From positions 1 through 8,124 of the forward strand of contig UQUD01000083.1 in the NCBI GenBank assembly GCA_900544225.1: a stretch of 8,124 bases of DNA, given 5' to 3'. The notes under the pieces are model-generated. The model did no database searches. It saw only the letters and a program-made list of their open reading frames with translations, and was not told the DNA's origin. Origin of the DNA: an uncultured Collinsella sp. (lineage in GTDB: Bacteria; Actinomycetota; Coriobacteriia; Coriobacteriales; Coriobacteriaceae). The position numbers were made by a program, and so were the translations under genes. Numbering within the stretch: position 1 is the stretch's first letter; each line of letters begins with the position of its first letter. This document shows, in pieces, positions 5,911 through 8,124 of the stretch.

Positions 5911-7266
5911 CTAGCCCTCGTCTTCCTGACCCGCGAGTAAGCCTGCGGACTCCAAGCCCAAAATCGCGTCGGCCTCCCGCGCGTCTTCCAGCGCGTCGAT
6001 GTCCTTGAGCTTGCGTTCCATAACGTTGGTGCGCGTGGTGATAATGCCCTCGACCGTCTTGCCCGCGGTCTCAATCTGCTGCTGCGCGCGACGCAGCGCC
6101 GCCTGATAGCGCGGCAGCTCAGCCTTGACGGCGGAAAGTACGCGCAGCACGTCATCGGTGCGTTTTTGCAGCCTAAACGTCTGATAGCTCATCTGCAGGC
6201 TGTTGAGGATGGCCGCCATGGTGCTGGGGCCGGCAACGTTGACGTGATAGTCGCGGCCCAGGGTCTCGATAAGCCCGGGGCGGCTGACGACCTCGGCGTA
6301 CAGACCCTCAAACGGCACGAACAGAATGCCAAAGTTGGTCGTCGCGGGCACGCTCAGGTACTTCTCGCAAATATCCTTTGCCTCGCGTTTCACCATCGCA
6401 TCGAGCGTCTTGCGCGCAGCGGCAACGGCCTCCGCGTCACCCGACTCCTGGGCGTCGAGCAGATGCTCGTACGCGTCGCCCGGGAATTTGGAGTCAATCG
6501 GCAGCAGCACGGGATCGCCCTCGTCTACCGGCAGCTTGACGGCAAACTCAACACGCTCCGAGGCGCCAGGCTTGGTGGCAACGTTTTCCAGATACTGGTC
6601 GGGCGTAAGGATGTCCGCCAGGATTGCACCCAGCTGCACCTCGCCCAAGATACCGCGCGCCTTGACGTTACCCAGCACGCGCTTGAGGTCGCCCACGCCG
6701 GTGGCGATAGACTGCATGTCGCCCAGGCCCTTGTACACAGCCTCGAGCTGGTCGCTCACCTGTTTAAACGATGCAGACAGGCGATCGTTGAGCGTACGGG
6801 AGAGTTTCTCGTCCACCGTCGCGCGCATCTGATCGAGCTGCACGTTGTTGTCCTTGCGAATGGCGCCCAGCTGGGCATCGACCGTCTCGCGCACCTTGTC
6901 CAGGCGGTGCTCGATGCCCTCGCGGTTGGCACCGAGCTGTTGGGCCGTCTCGCGGCGCAGGTCATCCATACGGTCGCCAGCCTGCGAGAACTCACGCGCG
7001 ATGGTCAGGTAGCGCTGCTGCTCTACGGCGGCGTCGGTCGTCTGCTGCTGCGCGATGGCATTTGCCGTGCGGCGGGTTTCTGCCAGCGCGACGTTCAGGG
7101 CATCGAGCGCGCTGTTGGCCTGCTCAAGTGCTGCCTGCGTTTCTGCGCTACTATCGCCACGCTCCCGCAACTCGGCACGCAGGCTCTTGAGCTGCAGGGC
7201 ACAAGCCGCAGCAACCCCCACCGCCACCAAGGCAATCACAACAAGCGCAATATCAATAGCAGACAT
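5911..7266 (-). CDS. rmuC: DNA recombination protein RmuC
   Basis: RmuC is a conserved, membrane-tethered protein of the PD-(D/E)xK nuclease-like fold. In E. coli it limits inversions at short inverted repeats; its exact reaction is not settled. The protein is 451 residues, typical of the family. The start ATG 7266-7264 gives MSAIDIALVV and has GGAG three bases upstream, preferred over an in-frame TTG 11 codons earlier. Order: one N-terminal membrane helix (about 5-25), a long coiled coil (about 27-190) with repeated 11-residue-like units such as RLDKVRETVDAQLGAIRKD, then the RmuC domain (about 195-385). The domain has VKARGILGEVQLGAIL (201-216), LLPIDSKFPGDAYEHLL (254-270, the D-x-K segment), NFGILFVPFEGLYAEV (311-326) and the GPSTMAAIL motif (346-354). 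A second short helical coil closes the protein. It is bounded by its own probable terminator, so it appears to be transcribed separately from the ABC gene. Confidence 0.96.
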   Translation of the reverse strand: MSAIDIALVVIALVAVGVAAACALQLKSLRAELRERGDSSAETQAALEQANSALDALNVALAETRRTANAIAQQQTTDAAVEQQRYLTIAREFSQAGDRMDDLRRETAQQLGANREGIEHRLDKVRETVDAQLGAIRKDNNVQLDQMRATVDEKLSRTLNDRLSASFKQVSDQLEAVYKGLGDMQSIATGVGDLKRVLGNVKARGILGEVQLGAILADILTPDQYLENVATKPGASERVEFAVKLPVDEGDPVLLPIDSKFPGDAYEHLLDAQESGDAEAVAAARKTLDAMVKREAKDICEKYLSVPATTNFGILFVPFEGLYAEVVSRPGLIETLGRDYHVNVAGPSTMAAILNSLQMSYQTFRLQKRTDDVLRVLSAVKAELPRYQAALRRAQQQIETAGKTVEGIITTRTNVMERKLKDIDALEDAREADAILGLESAGLLAGQEDEG

Positions 7267-7389
7267 AGACTCCGCCCAACAAACCCAATCGATTATCAAT
7301 CAAAACCTCGATCAATCTTACCCCGCCACACGCACCGAGCGCCCCACGGCAGTCGGACAAATGGATTTTGGGCCACAGGCGTCAAAACG
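7267..7389. other. Gap between the small membrane protein gene and rmuC
   Basis: This 123-bp gap shows no clear terminator for the preceding gene. On the minus strand there are -10-like boxes (TAAGAT at about 7317-7322 and GATAAT at about 7292-7297), but neither has a good -35 box at 16-18 bp. rmuC could have its own promoter here or be read from the upstream gene. Confidence 0.3.
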
Positions 7390-7812
7390 CTAACTCTCCC
7401 AGCCGGCGCGAATGGTTGTTATGACATCGCCTAGGCGCTGGCCGAGGGCTGACAGATGCTGGAGCACTTCGCTGGGCGAGGCACCGTTGAGGATGCAGGT
7501 GAGCGCATACGAGACCAGGAAAATCGCCGCAAGTCCTAACGGAATGAGTACAATCATCGCCAACGTGCGCAGACGCTGGCCCACGCGGCGGTGACGTGTG
7601 CGGCGCTTGTCAAACGCAAGCTCCTGCGCATATGAATCTTGTTGTACGGAATAGTTCTCTGGCGCCGATCCGCCCGCAGGCGAAACCGCGGGCGTGGCGT
7701 TTTGCGCAGGGGGCTGGGCGGCTACCCCTTGCATTTGCATCTCCATGAGCCGTTGCTGCTGACGCAACATGCGCTCAGCTTGTTGCTGCGGGGTCTCAAG
7801 AAACAGATCCAT
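7390..7812 (-). CDS. Small single-pass membrane protein of unknown function
   Basis: This protein has 140 residues. The start ATG 7812-7810 is preceded by GAGGAGG with a five-base gap, the best ribosome-binding site in the window, which supports a real gene although I do not recognise the family. The N-terminal third (about 8-38) is very rich in Gln and Met and predicted helical (ETPQQQAERMLRQQQRLMEM), followed by an Ala/Pro-rich linker (about 31-52). A strongly basic patch, DKRRTRHRRVGQRLR (68-82), comes next, then one hydrophobic helix (about 83-108) and an amphipathic C-terminal tail of about 30 residues. The basic patch before the helix predicts the N-terminal part in the cytoplasm and the tail outside. 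It lies 123 bp upstream of rmuC in the same direction, so a shared transcript is possible. No enzyme motif is visible. Confidence 0.78.
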   Translation of the reverse strand: MDLFLETPQQQAERMLRQQQRLMEMQMQGVAAQPPAQNATPAVSPAGGSAPENYSVQQDSYAQELAFDKRRTRHRRVGQRLRTLAMIVLIPLGLAAIFLVSYALTCILNGASPSEVLQHLSALGQRLGDVITTIRAGWES

Positions 7813-7890
7813 GCTTGCCTCCTCAATCGGAGCATTCGGCGCTTACGACCAGCATCCCGCACCACCATGACCGCGACAACGCAATCCGTA

Positions 7891-7919
7891 GCAATAGCTG
7901 CAAAGTTTCTTGCTGACAA
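7891..7919 (-). promoter_or_regulatory. Weak promoter candidate for the small membrane protein gene
   Basis: On the minus strand TTGTCA (7919-7914) matches the -35 consensus at five of six positions, and the 17-bp spacer is ideal, but the -10 box TATTGC (7896-7891) matches only three of six. The spacer contains the imperfect palindrome GCAAAGTTTCTTGC (7900-7913). It would give a leader of about 70 nt. Confidence 0.25.
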
Positions 7920-8009
7920 AAGCTGTCGAAAACCTCAACAACTCCCCCACCAGCACTTTCTTTGAGCTTTTTTATCGAATGATCTTTTGCCCTTCCGCCA
8001 GCCCGCCAA

Positions 8010-8030
8010 CTAACCAAAACCTAACCAAAA
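8010..8030. repeat. Spaced 10-bp direct repeat
   Basis: CTAACCAAAA occurs at 8010-8019 and again at 8021-8030, so the copies repeat every 11 bp, about one helical turn. That places both on the same DNA face, a layout used by some regulators that bind direct repeats. It lies about 200 bp upstream of the small membrane protein gene and about 40 bp past the right-edge terminator. Confidence 0.5.
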
Positions 8031-8061
8031 GCTTGACGGAAATTGTGAAGACCGGGACCCC

Positions 8062-8093
8062 AAACAAAACATGCCGCCCCATAAGGGGCGGCA
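8062..8093 (-). terminator. Intrinsic terminator of a gene beyond the right edge
   Basis: A perfect 9-bp stem, TGCCGCCCC at 8072-8080 with GGGGCGGCA at 8085-8093, has an ATAA tetraloop (TTAT on the minus strand). Downstream on the minus strand comes TGTTTTGTTTG; on the plus strand there is no T tract, so it points left like all the genes here. It implies that a minus-strand gene ends at or just beyond the window edge. Confidence 0.75.
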
Positions 8094-8106
8094 CACAAAC
8101 TTCCAA

Positions 8107-8124
8107 TCAGCTTTTCAGTAACGA
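8107..8124 (-). other. Possible last codons of an upstream minus-strand gene
   Basis: One minus frame reads Ser-Leu-Leu-Lys-Ser-stop, with TGA at 8109-8107, 13 bases before the terminator stem. A second frame stops at 8117-8115. With so few bases the product cannot be identified; the argument rests on the terminator position. Confidence 0.25.

Larger units (their letters stand above)
7813..8061. other. Long non-coding leader region
   Basis: About 250 bases between the terminator at the right edge and the small membrane protein gene hold no reading frame with a credible start and ribosome-binding site. They contain a spaced direct repeat (8010-8030), a weak promoter candidate (7891-7919), an A-rich run on the minus strand (about 7967-7973), and the inverted repeat GACAAAAGCTGTC at about 7915-7927. 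I see no recognisable riboswitch or RNA family. Confidence 0.4.

Noticed and set aside
6166..7434. A 422-codon open frame on the plus strand opposite rmuC
   Set aside because: It is low-complexity, lacks a recognisable motif, and is the antisense shadow of a convincing RmuC gene.
7823..8017. A 64-codon minus-strand frame in the leader of the small membrane protein gene
   Set aside because: It starts with TTG without a ribosome-binding site and its translation looks random; not kept as a leader peptide.
1..8124. CRISPR arrays, insertion sequences, integrase sites, tRNA or rRNA genes, toxin-antitoxin or defence genes
   Set aside because: I looked on both strands and saw no regular spacer array, transposase motif, cloverleaf or rRNA-like stretch, and no defence domain in any supported gene.

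Overview
The window looks like ordinary chromosome from a GC-rich actinobacterium. The gene content, the gene neighbourhood and the protein style fit Coriobacteriia, most likely a Collinsella-type gut species. That assignment is an inference from recognised protein families; there is no rRNA or other taxonomic marker. Every gene I can support lies on the minus strand, so transcription runs from high to low coordinates. I see no tRNA, rRNA, transposase, phage gene or CRISPR array.

In transcription order: an intrinsic terminator (about 8062-8093) closes a gene that lies mostly beyond the right edge. A leader-like gap follows (7813-8061), with a one-helical-turn direct repeat and a weak promoter candidate. 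Next is a small single-pass membrane protein of unknown function (7390-7812), then rmuC (5911-7266). After a probable rmuC terminator and a promoter carrying two 8-bp palindromes comes a complete ABC half-exporter (3984-5786). It is followed 70 bp later by nth, endonuclease III (3248-3913), probably on the same transcript. Then comes a zinc-ribbon, membrane-anchored protein with an uncharacterised outer domain (2083-3129), ending in a clear terminator. Next is an ATP-grasp ligase of the glutathionylspermidine-synthase-like family (407-1873). Last is the N-terminal end of a probable mfd (1-183), cut by the window edge.

Three of the genes (rmuC, nth, probable mfd) belong to DNA repair or genome stability, but they are separated by transport, envelope and ligase genes and by terminators. 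I read this as loose co-location rather than a single pathway operon. The least explained items are the divergent ligase, the zinc-ribbon membrane protein, the palindrome pair inside the ABC promoter, a 45-bp element repeated behind two genes, and a terminator-like hairpin just before the mfd ribosome-binding site. I did not find evidence of a new multi-gene system such as a defence island, secretion system or retroelement.
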